DNA of 64,000 nucleotides from Colwellia sp. M166 (lineage in GTDB: Bacteria; Pseudomonadota; Gammaproteobacteria; Enterobacterales; Alteromonadaceae): positions 620,001 to 684,000 of the forward strand of contig NZ_CP040755.1 of NCBI RefSeq assembly GCF_024585285.1. The letters are read 5' to 3'. Below are positions 18,727 to 27,927 of the stretch, piece by piece. The position numbers and the translations under genes were made by a program. The stretch's first letter is position 1, and every line of letters starts with the position of its first letter. The notes beneath the pieces were generated by a model. It worked only from the letters and a program-made list of their open reading frames with translations, had not been told where the DNA came from and ran no database searches.

Positions 18727-19458
18727 ATGATGGATGTAGACATGAACACTTTATTAATTGTTATCACATGCTCCCTGCTTGCCGGTTTAGCCATGGCTTT
18801 AGGGGCAGTGTTAGCGTACTTAGAAAAAATTGATAATCAGTGGATTGAAGACGAGTTAAGACATGGCATTACCGCTTTTGGTGGTGGTGCACTTTTATCT
18901 GCTGTCGCTTTGGTTTTAGTGCCGGAGGGTATTGCTAACCTTAAACCAGTATCGGCAAGTATTTGGTTTCTCTCAGGTGTTGTTTGTTTTATGCTGCTCG
19001 ATATTTTTCTTAAAAAAATCAATACACCAGCTAGCCAACTTGCAGCTATGTTGTCTGATTTTATTCCTGAATCTATTGCTCTTGGCGCTGCTTTTGCTAC
19101 TGGCAGTAGTAATGCCTATTTACTGGCAGCCCTTATTGCCCTACAAAACTTACCTGAAGGTTTTAGTGCTTATCGAGAATTAAATTCAACCGCGGCGTAT
19201 AAACCTAAAAAAATTATTACGGTGTTTGCGTTAATGGCGATACTGGGCCCTATTTCTGGTGTTTCTGGCTACTTTTGGCTGTCAGAATTTCCGCAGGCTA
19301 TCTCAGCGATTATGTTGTTTGCTTCTGGTGGTATTCTTTACTCTATCTTCCAAGATTTAGCACCACAAGTTAAGTTAGAAAAACATTGGGCACCACCCAT
19401 GGGTGCCTTACTGGGATTTGTTTTAGGAATGCTTGGCTTAATGTTGACAACACATTGA
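18727..19458 (+). CDS. ZIP family metal transporter
   Basis: The 243-residue protein has about eight membrane helices. Helix IV-V motifs are recognisable in altered form: DFIPESIALGAAF and ALQNLPEGFSAYRE, where ZIP proteins usually carry HxxPE pairs. Aspartate and glutamine stand in place of the usual histidines, so the metal may differ from zinc or the protein may be an atypical member. Three ATG codons lie within the first six codons; the exact start is unclear. The preceding 283 bp contain no gene. Confidence 0.75.
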   Translation: MMDVDMNTLLIVITCSLLAGLAMALGAVLAYLEKIDNQWIEDELRHGITAFGGGALLSAVALVLVPEGIANLKPVSASIWFLSGVVCFMLLDIFLKKINTPASQLAAMLSDFIPESIALGAAFATGSSNAYLLAALIALQNLPEGFSAYRELNSTAAYKPKKIITVFALMAILGPISGVSGYFWLSEFPQAISAIMLFASGGILYSIFQDLAPQVKLEKHWAPPMGALLGFVLGMLGLMLTTH

Positions 19459-20106
19459 TTTATTCATGTAAACTGTGGTTAATTGAAAAGCCTCTAGCAC
19501 CATTGCCACTCAATTGCCTTTGCATCTGATAGCGAGTGACATCGAACTATACCAGGTTATGTCTGCCTTATTAGGACTGTTGTCTTTGGATAAATTGAAA
19601 ACGGCTAACGTAAACTTCTGGCCACTTTGAAGTCCTAAGATTTTAGTACTATAACGACAGTTCAGGGGCAGCAAGCGGTCATGATTTTCGAAACAAAATC
19701 ACTATATCTAGCAGTCACAAGGAGCCTAAAATAGTCATTAGCTGGTTGGATATTACAGTTAATTCGGATTAGATTTTATACCTCTAACGTCTCCCTAAAT
19801 GATGGAGTTATTTGGCACATGTTGTTGTTTGTTTTGCAAAGTCCGACAACTTACCAAATCTGTTTTGAGCAATCTTTGTTCAGGTAGAATTCATTTTAGT
19901 GCTGTCATATTTGAATGATATGACAGCACTGTTATCCTTGTTTGTCTTTAAATAGAAGCTAAATTCAAGGCAAATATTAACTTTAGAACACCTACCAAAT
20001 TACCGCTATACCACAAACCTTCAACCACAGATAATATCAAAGAACTATAAAAAGCTTTACTCTCTACGTATTACTGCTTTGATGTATAAAATGAAACATT
20101 CCATTT
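19459..20106. other. 648-bp spacer with one perfect hairpin
   Basis: No convincing frame or RNA gene is visible. The only clear structure is a perfect 13-bp inverted repeat AGTGCTGTCATAT/ATATGACAGCACT with a 7-nt loop at 19898-19930. It has no T-run on either strand, so it is not a standard terminator. The rest may be decayed DNA. Confidence 0.5.
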
Positions 20107-21600
20107 TTAGGTTTTTTTAAGCTTTTTTAATTGTTTTTTAGCGTATTTATTATCCGGCTTTAACCCAAGTACTTTTTTATAATGCTCAACTGCTTTATCT
20201 GTATCACCTAACAACCAATAAGTTTCCGCCAAGCTATCGTGTGTATTAGCACTTAAGGGGAACAGATAGGTATTCAATTTAAAAATGGCTAGCGCTTGTT
20301 TTTTCTTCTTTTGCTCAATCAGTTTATAACCCCAGGTATTTAACTCGTCCTCTTCAAGCTTTAGTTGATGAGTCTTCTGCAACTCTTTCACAACCTGAAC
20401 CGCCTGTTCATATCCTTTTGACTCTAAAGACTTCCAGAGTGTTTTTATGGCAGGAGGCAAACCAAAACCATTTTCCGCTTTCATTTGAGGAATATAAAAA
20501 CCGGCAATTTCATCGATAAAGAGTGATGGAAGGCCGCCCATTAAATTGGTGAGTACCACAATAGACAGATCATCTTCTGGGTAAACAAAAAATGCGGCAC
20601 GATTCCCTCCTGAAGGCGCAACAGCTGGATGTTCATGCCTAGCAACTACAGGCCATCCTAATGCATAACCATTTAACAAATTATTAAAACCTTTTGTTTT
20701 ACCGTTAGTGAGTACCGCTGGTGTCCATAGAGTCTCGATACTTGAAGGCTTACTTAAGAGTTCTCCGTTTTGTAAGGCAATTACCCAAGTAGCAATTTCT
20801 TTAGCGCTAGAACTCATGCCTGCCGCAGTACGAAGAAACTCAGGGAAGTCAATCGCTTTTACGTTAGCAATTTCCCCCGCTCCATAATAATAAGTATAAC
20901 GACGCGCCGAGTGCGCTATAACGTCATGAAGGTTTGAAAAACCAGCTTCTTCAGTTCTTTTCATGCCTGCTTTGCGTAATTGATTTTGCGTTATATAGTC
21001 AATAAAATTTTGACCACTCACACTGTCGATAATTTTACCTATCAGCAAATAATTCGTTTGGTTATAACTAAACTGGCTATTGGCTGCAAAATCTAGCGGT
21101 CGTTGTTTAACCAACTCCCATGACGCCTTTGCACCCTCATTAGAAATTAACTTACCCGTGTCACCGTTCATAATATCTGGAAGCCCTGAAGTATGGGTCA
21201 ATAACTGTTTTACTGTGACGTTATGCCACTCAACGGGTAAATCTGCTAAATATTTAGAGATTTTGGCTGATAGTTCAAGTTTACCTTGTTCAACCAATTG
21301 CATTACCGCGACACCGGTAAATGCTTTAGTAATTGAGTTAATCGAAAATACCGTGTCATCGTCTACCGCAACAGCATCTTGAATGTTAGCGAGTCCATAA
21401 CTGGCGGTTTTAATTATTTTTCCATTTTTAACAACAGCCAGTTGTAAACCTGGAATTTTTCTTTCGAGCATTTCAGCACGCAGAAAATCGTCTATTTCGT
21501 CGGCCTGTACCAAACTACTTGTTAGCCCCACTAATAGACTTAGTGAAAGTACACTAGCTTTCATAAACTTTGCTGTATTATAACCAATTGACCTGCTCAT
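20107..21600 (-). CDS. Secreted serine hydrolase (class C beta-lactamase fold) with TPR tail
   Basis: The 497-residue protein has a signal peptide ending near SLVQA and a beta-lactamase/transpeptidase-like domain. The catalytic SxxK is SITK (about residues 91-94), followed by LLTHTSGLPD and FSYNQTNYLLIGKII, where the usual YxN reads Y-N-Q. The C-terminal 100 residues form TPR-like helices (AETYWLLGDTDKAVEHYKKVLGLKPD in parts). Members act as esterases, peptidases or unknown hydrolases; antibiotic resistance should not be assumed. ATG 21600 has AGGAT upstream. It lies 238 bp downstream of a same-strand AraC regulator. Confidence 0.85.
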   Translation of the reverse strand: MSRSIGYNTAKFMKASVLSLSLLVGLTSSLVQADEIDDFLRAEMLERKIPGLQLAVVKNGKIIKTASYGLANIQDAVAVDDDTVFSINSITKAFTGVAVMQLVEQGKLELSAKISKYLADLPVEWHNVTVKQLLTHTSGLPDIMNGDTGKLISNEGAKASWELVKQRPLDFAANSQFSYNQTNYLLIGKIIDSVSGQNFIDYITQNQLRKAGMKRTEEAGFSNLHDVIAHSARRYTYYYGAGEIANVKAIDFPEFLRTAAGMSSSAKEIATWVIALQNGELLSKPSSIETLWTPAVLTNGKTKGFNNLLNGYALGWPVVARHEHPAVAPSGGNRAAFFVYPEDDLSIVVLTNLMGGLPSLFIDEIAGFYIPQMKAENGFGLPPAIKTLWKSLESKGYEQAVQVVKELQKTHQLKLEEDELNTWGYKLIEQKKKKQALAIFKLNTYLFPLSANTHDSLAETYWLLGDTDKAVEHYKKVLGLKPDNKYAKKQLKKLKKT

Positions 21601-21744
21601 TTTTTATCCTTTATATACTAAACATGAAACCCAATAGTAAATATTTCCCTCCTAACTTAGTCATGGAGGCAGTCGTTATTGGGCGATCGTTCCACCTTTC
21701 GTTAAATCGAAATGGCGTTAACATTGAAGGCTATAATGGCGTAG

Positions 21745-21778
21745 TTCTCATGAGAATTCGACCGACTAAAAAAGTCGG
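21745..21778. promoter_or_regulatory. Palindrome and hairpin upstream of the serine hydrolase
   Basis: TTCTCATGAGAA at 21745-21756 is a perfect 12-bp palindrome, and CCGACT/AGTCGG at 21762-21778 forms a short hairpin. Both lie in the 238-bp gap between the AraC regulator and the hydrolase it may control. Binding is not shown. Confidence 0.35.
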
Positions 21779-21838
21779 ACCTTACATTTATATTGGGGTA
21801 GAGCGATTAATGAAAATTAATTCATTCTTCTTGATAAT

Positions 21839-23002
21839 TTATGAATGTAATTTTCGATATTGAGAAGGTGTCATCAAAAGGTGTTTTTTAAAGGCGGTAT
21901 TGAACGATGATTTTGAATTAAACCCTACCTCGTACAAGATCTCTAATACCGTTTTTTGTTGTTGCTCATCTGTGAGCAGCATTTCGGCAGCTAAATTGAT
22001 TCGATAAGAATTCACGAAATCAAAAAAATGTTGCCCAATGATTCTGTTGATAGTAAGTGAAAGTTCACTGCTAGGTAGATTAATTTGTTCTGCCAAAGTT
22101 TCTACGCTCAAAGAGGGATCTAAAAAAGGTTTGCGCAGCTGCATGTAGTCCCTTAACCTTGAAACAATCGCATCATATTTTTCAGTTTCGATAACACTAA
22201 TCGTAGGATCACTTGAGTTTTCTTGGCTCGCAACCAGTTCATCAATAACTTCTATGGTTGAACTTACTCCGGTAAATAGGTTGGGTTTATGCAGTGCTTG
22301 CCACAATATCCAACAAATACTCAATAACGCCAAAATAATCATGATTAGTTGCACTAATCTTTCATATTCATAATTTTGGTAAATAGAGAACCTAAAATAC
22401 ATTCTCCCTAAACCTATGAGATAGATCAGAGTAAACAAAAATATCAGTTGGGTTAACCAACGTTTGTTTAATCTATCTGCATCAGAGTAATTTTCTACAA
22501 CAAATTTTCGATACCTTATTATATGTTTATAAATAAAAAAAAGGTAAAAGCCCAGTAGTATAGACGTCATGAAATGAATAAAGGTTAATTCAGGCACATC
22601 AGTGAAGTTGTCATACCAAAGCTGTTTTGAAGCATTATCTACACTGAAAAAATTGGGTATCATCACGAGACAAGCTATGAAGTAAGGAATGGTGTGCAGT
22701 AAGTGTTTAATTTTTAATGTAAAGTCATCATAAATAGCTGCTTTAACATAAAGGTATAAAGTAGGCCCCATAAACAGTGAAATATTATATCTGAGCATAT
22801 CTAGATCGGGATATGCTTGGTAAAAGTCGTTAAATATGATGTTACTCAAATCAATGACTACAACCAGTAAATAAGCTGCAAGTAGTTTATGACTTAAGCG
22901 ATTGCCAGAACTGAGACTACAAAGATAGGTGGCTACAAATAAATAAGAAAAAAATACCACTAAGACAATATTTTCAAACATTAATACAATACTTTCAACC
23001 AC
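21839..23002 (-). CDS. Membrane-anchored AraC family regulator
   Basis: The 387-residue protein has about seven N-terminal membrane helices (residues 8-235) and a cytoplasmic AraC-type double helix-turn-helix at the C-terminus, with the hallmark EILYEVGFNSKSSFNTAFKK and TPSQYRK. Such regulators sense envelope or periplasmic signals and act on a neighbouring gene. The start is GTG 23002 with AGGAAA upstream; ATG 22981 is an alternative. It precedes the serine hydrolase on the same strand. The 426-bp spacer upstream of it (23003-23428) shows nothing recognisable. Confidence 0.85.
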   Translation of the reverse strand: MVESIVLMFENIVLVVFFSYLFVATYLCSLSSGNRLSHKLLAAYLLVVVIDLSNIIFNDFYQAYPDLDMLRYNISLFMGPTLYLYVKAAIYDDFTLKIKHLLHTIPYFIACLVMIPNFFSVDNASKQLWYDNFTDVPELTFIHFMTSILLGFYLFFIYKHIIRYRKFVVENYSDADRLNKRWLTQLIFLFTLIYLIGLGRMYFRFSIYQNYEYERLVQLIMIILALLSICWILWQALHKPNLFTGVSSTIEVIDELVASQENSSDPTISVIETEKYDAIVSRLRDYMQLRKPFLDPSLSVETLAEQINLPSSELSLTINRIIGQHFFDFVNSYRINLAAEMLLTDEQQQKTVLEILYEVGFNSKSSFNTAFKKHLLMTPSQYRKLHS

Positions 23003-23428
23003 TAAATACTTTCCTGTTTTAAATGCTATCGATGGTTCAAATATAAGAATTATATCAAAATTATCAACTGTTGCGGTGCCATGGATTATAACAACGTTGA
23101 GGTTATTTTACTTTTCTCAAGTTCGTTTATTATTTCATAACGGATAAAGTTAGCGGAAAAAAACTATTTTAACTCAACAACCATTATATGGTTCAGTATC
23201 AGGCTTTGAAAGCGCAAGCAGGCCTTTTTTATTATTCTAAATTTCTGCAAAAGCGAGTTAGTTATTCTAATTTCGTTTATGCACCAATGCGCACAAAGCG
23301 ATCTTAATTTATTGATGGCAAACCTAACGTTATCGGAGATCACAGTAAACGTTATTAGATGGTAGTGTTAAATAATAATGATAAGTTTTACCAATGCAAT
23401 TAAATGGCACTACAGATGTAAATCATGG

Positions 23429-24016
23429 TTAATCTTGTAATTGATTAAAAATATCATCAATAAATTTTTCTATTACTGAGCTATTATTTGCAATTTGCGC
23501 ATAGGTTTTCAAACCAATAAGCTGAATTTGAAAAAAACGGGCTAATTCTGCGGGATCTTTATCTGTTTTGATTTCACCGTTACTGATGGCTTGACGAAAT
23601 ATATCAGTAAACGACGCCTCTACGTTGACTAAAATTGTTTTTGCTACGGCAAGTAACTCAGGACTATCGTTTTGTGTCAATTCTGCAATACTTTTAACGA
23701 TCATGCACATACCATTTGGCGCTGAATCTCCATTGCATATTGCTACGCTATTTATGAATAATTTAAGCCCTTCCAGTACTTTAGATTCTGCTGCAATGCA
23801 GTTAGCAAGATGCTCAGTGCTTTCTTGAGCGTAACAATTTAAAGCTTCTTTAAATAAGTTATCTTTACTTCCAAAAGCCGCATAAATGCTACCAGGACGC
23901 ATATCGATAACATCTTGTAGGTTTCTCATTGATGTGGCGTGATAGCCTTTTTCCCAATAAAGGTTCTTGGCTTTTTCAATCACCTCTGCGCGATCAAATT
24001 TTGCTTTCGTACTCAT
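23429..24016 (-). CDS. TetR/AcrR family repressor
   Basis: The 195-residue protein has an N-terminal helix-turn-helix (KGYHATSMRNLQDVIDMRPGS, split) followed by YAAFGSKDNLF, the usual TetR recognition helix ending, and a variable ligand domain with three cysteines. It is the last gene of a three-gene minus-strand set after two glutathione-transferase genes and probably controls that operon through the operator pair at 25746-25782. Its two cysteines near residues 93-101 (CNGDSAPNGMC) could sense electrophiles, as in NemR; this is inference. Confidence 0.85.
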   Translation of the reverse strand: MSTKAKFDRAEVIEKAKNLYWEKGYHATSMRNLQDVIDMRPGSIYAAFGSKDNLFKEALNCYAQESTEHLANCIAAESKVLEGLKLFINSVAICNGDSAPNGMCMIVKSIAELTQNDSPELLAVAKTILVNVEASFTDIFRQAISNGEIKTDKDPAELARFFQIQLIGLKTYAQIANNSSVIEKFIDDIFNQLQD

Positions 24017-24121
24017 ATCTACTTAATAGTCTCTTGCTTAATAATAAATAAATGATAAAAATTGAGTAACAATAATGTTACTCAATTTTTAATTTTATCA
24101 TTTAAAGCTATTGCTCGTCAC

Positions 24122-24979
24122 CTAAACTGGTTTAAGCGCTAAAACGTTATCGATATCTTCAGCGCTATGGCGATTTTCAAGCTGTTCCCAAGCTTCTCCC
24201 CAGGTTCGATTAACAATGCAACCACGTTGCACAGCCGGTCTAGCTAGCATAGCTTTAGCCCAACGTTGAATATGGTTATAGTCTGCAACTTGTAGAAAAT
24301 CTTTTGCATCGTAAAGCTTACCTAAAATTAAATTACCATACCAAGGCCAAGTGGCTATATCGGCAATGCTATATTCGTCACCGGCAATAAATTCATGCTT
24401 AGCTAACTGTTTGTCCAATACATCTAATTGGCGTTTTGTTTCCATGGTAAAACGATCAATAGCATATTCAAATTTTTCTGGTGCATAAGCGTAGAAATGG
24501 CCAAAACCGCCCCCTAAATAAGGAGCAGAGCCGTGTAACCAAAATAACCAATTCATCACTTGTGTACGCTGAGTACTTTTTTCAGGTAATAAGGCTGAAA
24601 ATTTCTCGGCTAAATAAACTAAAATTGACGCAGATTCAAATACAGTCTCAGCGCCATCAGGGGTATGATCAACCAAAGCAGGAATTTTAGAGTTAGGATT
24701 AATATCAACAAAGCCTGATGAAAACTGATCACCTTCAGTAATTTTAATCATATGGGCATCATATTCAGCAGATTTACCAAGGGCAAGTAGTTCTTCTAAC
24801 ATGATAGTGATTTTTTGCCCATTGGGTGTACCCATTGAGTATAACTGCAAAGCATGTTCACCAACAGGGAGTATTTTGGTATGTGTAGCACCAGAAACTG
24901 GGCGATTAATACTTGCCCATTTACCACCGCTTTCAGCGTCATGAGTCCATATTGTAGGGGGTGTATATTGTTCTTTCAT
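24122..24979 (-). CDS. yghU: YghU-type glutathione-dependent disulfide reductase
   Basis: The 285-residue protein has an extended N-terminus (PPTIWTHDAESGGKWASINRP) typical of YghU, then an N-terminal thioredoxin-fold GST domain with LQLYSMGTPNGQKITIMLEEL and NPNSKIPALVDH, and an all-helical C-terminal domain with GDEYSIADIATWPWYG. E. coli YghU binds two glutathiones and reduces disulfides. It lies 24 bp after a second GST gene and before the TetR gene, suggesting a detoxification operon. Confidence 0.88.
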   Translation of the reverse strand: MKEQYTPPTIWTHDAESGGKWASINRPVSGATHTKILPVGEHALQLYSMGTPNGQKITIMLEELLALGKSAEYDAHMIKITEGDQFSSGFVDINPNSKIPALVDHTPDGAETVFESASILVYLAEKFSALLPEKSTQRTQVMNWLFWLHGSAPYLGGGFGHFYAYAPEKFEYAIDRFTMETKRQLDVLDKQLAKHEFIAGDEYSIADIATWPWYGNLILGKLYDAKDFLQVADYNHIQRWAKAMLARPAVQRGCIVNRTWGEAWEQLENRHSAEDIDNVLALKPV

Positions 24980-25003
24980 TTTATGAGTCCTAAAATTCTA
25001 TGC

Positions 25004-25678
25004 TTATTCGGTGAAGTTTTGCGGATAAAGTGCGCGGGCAGCTTCATCATCAAAATCTGATTTAAATGCTATATCTTTGGCAATGTTTCGTGCTTTTTCC
25101 ACTGCAGGTCGAGTATTAATACTCTCAAACCAACGTTTTAAATTTGGATAACTTGCTAAACCATCTTCACCTAACACTACGGTTGCTTTATCAATCCAGC
25201 CCCAAGCAGAAATATCAGCAATTGAATATTCATCGCCGACAATATATTCACGCCCTTCCAGATGTATTTCTAACACTTCATAATGGCGTTTAGCTTCAAA
25301 TAAGTAGCGATTAATAGCATAAGGTACTTGTTCAGGAGCTGCGTGTCTAAAATGTACTGATTGACCAGAAAATGGTGCTAAACCTGTAGCTAAAAACATT
25401 AACCATGAAAGCATTTCACTACGATCTTCTGTTTTACCTGCCAATAATCCTGTTTTTTCAGACAAGTACATTAAAATAGCATTAGAATCGAATACTCTCT
25501 TGCCATTATCGACAATTGTTGGTGCTTTACCATTTGGATTCATTACCCGATATTCAGCTGTATGTTGCTGCCCTTTTAAGGTGTCTACAGGTATCAACTC
25601 GTAAGGCAAGGCTAACTCTTCTAAGCACAGAGCAACTTTCATTGGATTTGGTGTTGGGTGAAAATAAAATTTAATCAT
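25004..25678 (-). CDS. Glutathione S-transferase family protein
   Basis: The 224-residue protein has a GST N-domain starting IKFYFHPTPNPMKVALCLEEL with NPNGKAPTIVDNGKRVFDSNAIL, and a C-domain with GDEYSIADISAWGWID. It resembles YfcG/YghU-type bacterial GSTs in the threonine-asparagine active site (TPNP). It is the first gene after the operon promoter at 25732-25760. Confidence 0.88.
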   Translation of the reverse strand: MIKFYFHPTPNPMKVALCLEELALPYELIPVDTLKGQQHTAEYRVMNPNGKAPTIVDNGKRVFDSNAILMYLSEKTGLLAGKTEDRSEMLSWLMFLATGLAPFSGQSVHFRHAAPEQVPYAINRYLFEAKRHYEVLEIHLEGREYIVGDEYSIADISAWGWIDKATVVLGEDGLASYPNLKRWFESINTRPAVEKARNIAKDIAFKSDFDDEAARALYPQNFTE

Positions 25679-25731
25679 ACTTAACCTATCAATTGTTTAG
25701 ATCTGGAATGTCGGTTCTTAACGTTGCCTCT

Positions 25732-25760
25732 ACTATAAAGATCTATGAACAGTCGTTCAA
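25732..25760 (-). promoter_or_regulatory. Promoter of the GST-yghU-tetR operon
   Basis: On the minus strand TTGAAC (25760-25755), a 17-bp spacer and TATAGT (25737-25732) make a good sigma-70 promoter 54 bp upstream of the first start codon. The -35 box lies inside the operator. Confidence 0.65.
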
Positions 25761-25782
25761 GTGATTTTTGAGTGACCGTTCA
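25746..25782. promoter_or_regulatory. Two TetR-type operator copies
   Basis: TGAAC-AGTC-GTTCA (25746-25759) is a perfect 14-bp inverted repeat overlapping the -35 box. A degenerate copy, TGAGT-GACC-GTTCA, lies at 25769-25782, 23 bp centre to centre. The position suits repression by the TetR protein encoded by the last gene of the operon. Confidence 0.6.
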
Positions 25783-25943
25783 AGCTGATTATAATCGTTA
25801 GATTACTATCAGATAGAACAGAATAAGCGCTTAAAGCTTGAATGAGATTTTGATTAACTACAGTTAAGAGTATGATAATTTAGATTAATCGGCGGATGTC
25901 AATTTTATAATTTTTGGGTAAGTACTTATGATATTAAGCGATA

Positions 25944-25986
25944 GCCAACAGCGGTAAAATGTAATGTAAGTTTTACCGCTGTTGGC
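25944..25986. other. Perfect 16-bp inverted repeat downstream of the SulP gene
   Basis: GCCAACAGCGGTAAAA and its exact complement flank an 11-nt loop. Neither strand has a good T-run after it, so it may be a transcript-stabilising hairpin or a weak bidirectional terminator between the SulP gene and the GST promoter. Confidence 0.55.
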
Positions 25987-26051
25987 ATACTTTGTTGCTA
26001 TTTTGTTTATCTGAGTTATCGACAAATAATACTGGGCTAAAACACCATCAA

Positions 26052-27716
26052 TTAACTCACATCACTCGAGAGACTTTCAACATAGGCTAATGATGCTAAA
26101 AGTGCTTCATGACGAAAATCATAAACGTTTTCCTTAGGTACTCTGTCTAATAATTCGAATTTAGCCAATTGTTGTCGAGTTTGTTGATTCGGACAAAGTA
26201 AGAATACAGCGCAGTTTGCTTCTTGCGCATCTTTAATCGCATTTTCAAGTGCTAAGCCTACGGTAACGTCAAACATAGGTACATCGGTTAAATCTAGTAT
26301 CATAGCTTGGTAGTCACCTACACGGCTATGTTGACGAGAAATAGCTTTTGAAACACTAAAAATCATTGGTCCTGATAAATAGAAAAACAACACCTTGCCA
26401 TTGGCTCTATCAAGTAACACACGTTCACTGTCTGTTAATGGCACAACATCTTGATCGTTATCACTAATGGCTTTTACTTGTCTTGCTTGCTCTCTACTTA
26501 ATTGCTCGATAATAATGATATTAGAAATAAATACGCCAAGCCCTACTGCAACAATTAAGTCAACAAACACGGTAAGTAGCATTACGCCGTACATGATCAT
26601 CATGCCTTGTAAGCTGACTTTATGTGCGCGTTGTATAAAACTCCAATCTAAAATATTAAAACCGACATAAACTGCAATACCAGCTAGTACAGCCATAGGA
26701 ATAGGCTCTGTTAACCCGCCCGCAATTAACACCACTAAGGCAAGTACTAGCGCCCTAACAATGCCTGATAAAGGTGAACGAGCGCCAACCTGAATATTTG
26801 TTACTGTGCCCATAGTGGCACCCGCACCAGGTAATGCGCCAAATAAACCAGAAATCATATTAGCAAGGCCTTGTCCGCGAAGCTCCTTGTCTGAGTCGTG
26901 CTCGGTTCGGGTTAATGAATCACCAATAACCGCTGTTAATAAGGTATCGATACAACCTAATGTGCCTAGTACCAGTGCATCGACAATCATGGTCATAAAC
27001 ATATCGGCATTAAAGTGTGGGATAACAATTGAGGGTAAACCGGCGGGTATTTCACCGATACGTCGTATGCTGTCAGTATCAAAAAATATAACGGATAATA
27101 AGGTAATGGCAACGAGCGCTACCAACTGAGGAGGCACATATTTACGATAGTGTTTTGGGAAAAAGAACAACACCGCTAGCGTTAAAATACCCAATAGTAA
27201 CTCGCTAAAATTAATATTCGATAAAATATTAGGTAGCGCTGAAATAGTGCCTAAAACACCGCCGGCCGGAGCCGCTTGTCCTAACAGTGGTGATAACTGC
27301 AAAATAATTAAAATAACCCCAATACCTGACATAAAGCCAGAAACCACACTGTATGGCATTAAAGTGACATATTTGCCAAGTTTGAGCGTACCAATTAAAA
27401 TTTGAAAAGCCCCCGCCATCATCACAACGGTAAAGGCCATCGCCATACCTGATTCTGGGTATTTTGCCATCATACTGGTGAGAACCGCCGTCATGATCAC
27501 GGTCATTGGACCCGTAGGCTCAGATATTAACGAGGTTGAACCACCAAATAAAGCCGCAAAAAGGCCAACTAAAATGGCGCCCCAAAGCCCGGCTTCAGCA
27601 CCTGCGCCAGAGGCAACACCAAAAGCGAGTGCTAAAGGTAAAGATATAATTGCTGTTGTGACACCACCAAATATATCACCTTTAAAACTTATATGATTAA
27701 AGCGACCAGCAAACAA
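26052..27716 (-). CDS. SulP family anion transporter with STAS domain
   Basis: The 554-residue protein has the SulP membrane domain (residues about 1-400) with PLALAFGVASGAGAEAGLWG, GSTSLISEPTGP and the FGALPGAGATMGTV helix, followed by a C-terminal STAS domain (about 435-545) with MILDLTDVPMFDVTVGLAL. Bacterial members carry bicarbonate, sulfate or dicarboxylates, often with sodium. This one resembles BicA-type bicarbonate transporters in its N-terminus, but substrate cannot be set from sequence alone. The start is a TTG at 27716 with AAGGA eight bases upstream. Confidence 0.88.
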   Translation of the reverse strand: MFAGRFNHISFKGDIFGGVTTAIISLPLALAFGVASGAGAEAGLWGAILVGLFAALFGGSTSLISEPTGPMTVIMTAVLTSMMAKYPESGMAMAFTVVMMAGAFQILIGTLKLGKYVTLMPYSVVSGFMSGIGVILIILQLSPLLGQAAPAGGVLGTISALPNILSNINFSELLLGILTLAVLFFFPKHYRKYVPPQLVALVAITLLSVIFFDTDSIRRIGEIPAGLPSIVIPHFNADMFMTMIVDALVLGTLGCIDTLLTAVIGDSLTRTEHDSDKELRGQGLANMISGLFGALPGAGATMGTVTNIQVGARSPLSGIVRALVLALVVLIAGGLTEPIPMAVLAGIAVYVGFNILDWSFIQRAHKVSLQGMMIMYGVMLLTVFVDLIVAVGLGVFISNIIIIEQLSREQARQVKAISDNDQDVVPLTDSERVLLDRANGKVLFFYLSGPMIFSVSKAISRQHSRVGDYQAMILDLTDVPMFDVTVGLALENAIKDAQEANCAVFLLCPNQQTRQQLAKFELLDRVPKENVYDFRHEALLASLAYVESLSSDVS

Positions 27717-27927
27717 AGTTCAATTCCTTAGCTAAATTTCAATGCGGCAATTCTACCAAAACTTTTTCGGGATAAGTATAAAATCAGCGTGAGAACATCA
27801 GAAAATTATGCACTGTAAGTACATTTTACCAAGGACTAGCGGCAATTGTGTCACTTGACGCCAAATAGTTTTCAAACGAGCGTGACTATTAAGCGCTGCA
27901 CAGAGCTGCTGAAAATGACGACTAGGT

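Noticed and set aside
20107..21600. Antibiotic-resistance beta-lactamase
   Set aside because: The SxxK fold is shared by many esterases and peptidases, and the C-terminal TPR part and Y-N-Q motif do not fit AmpC.
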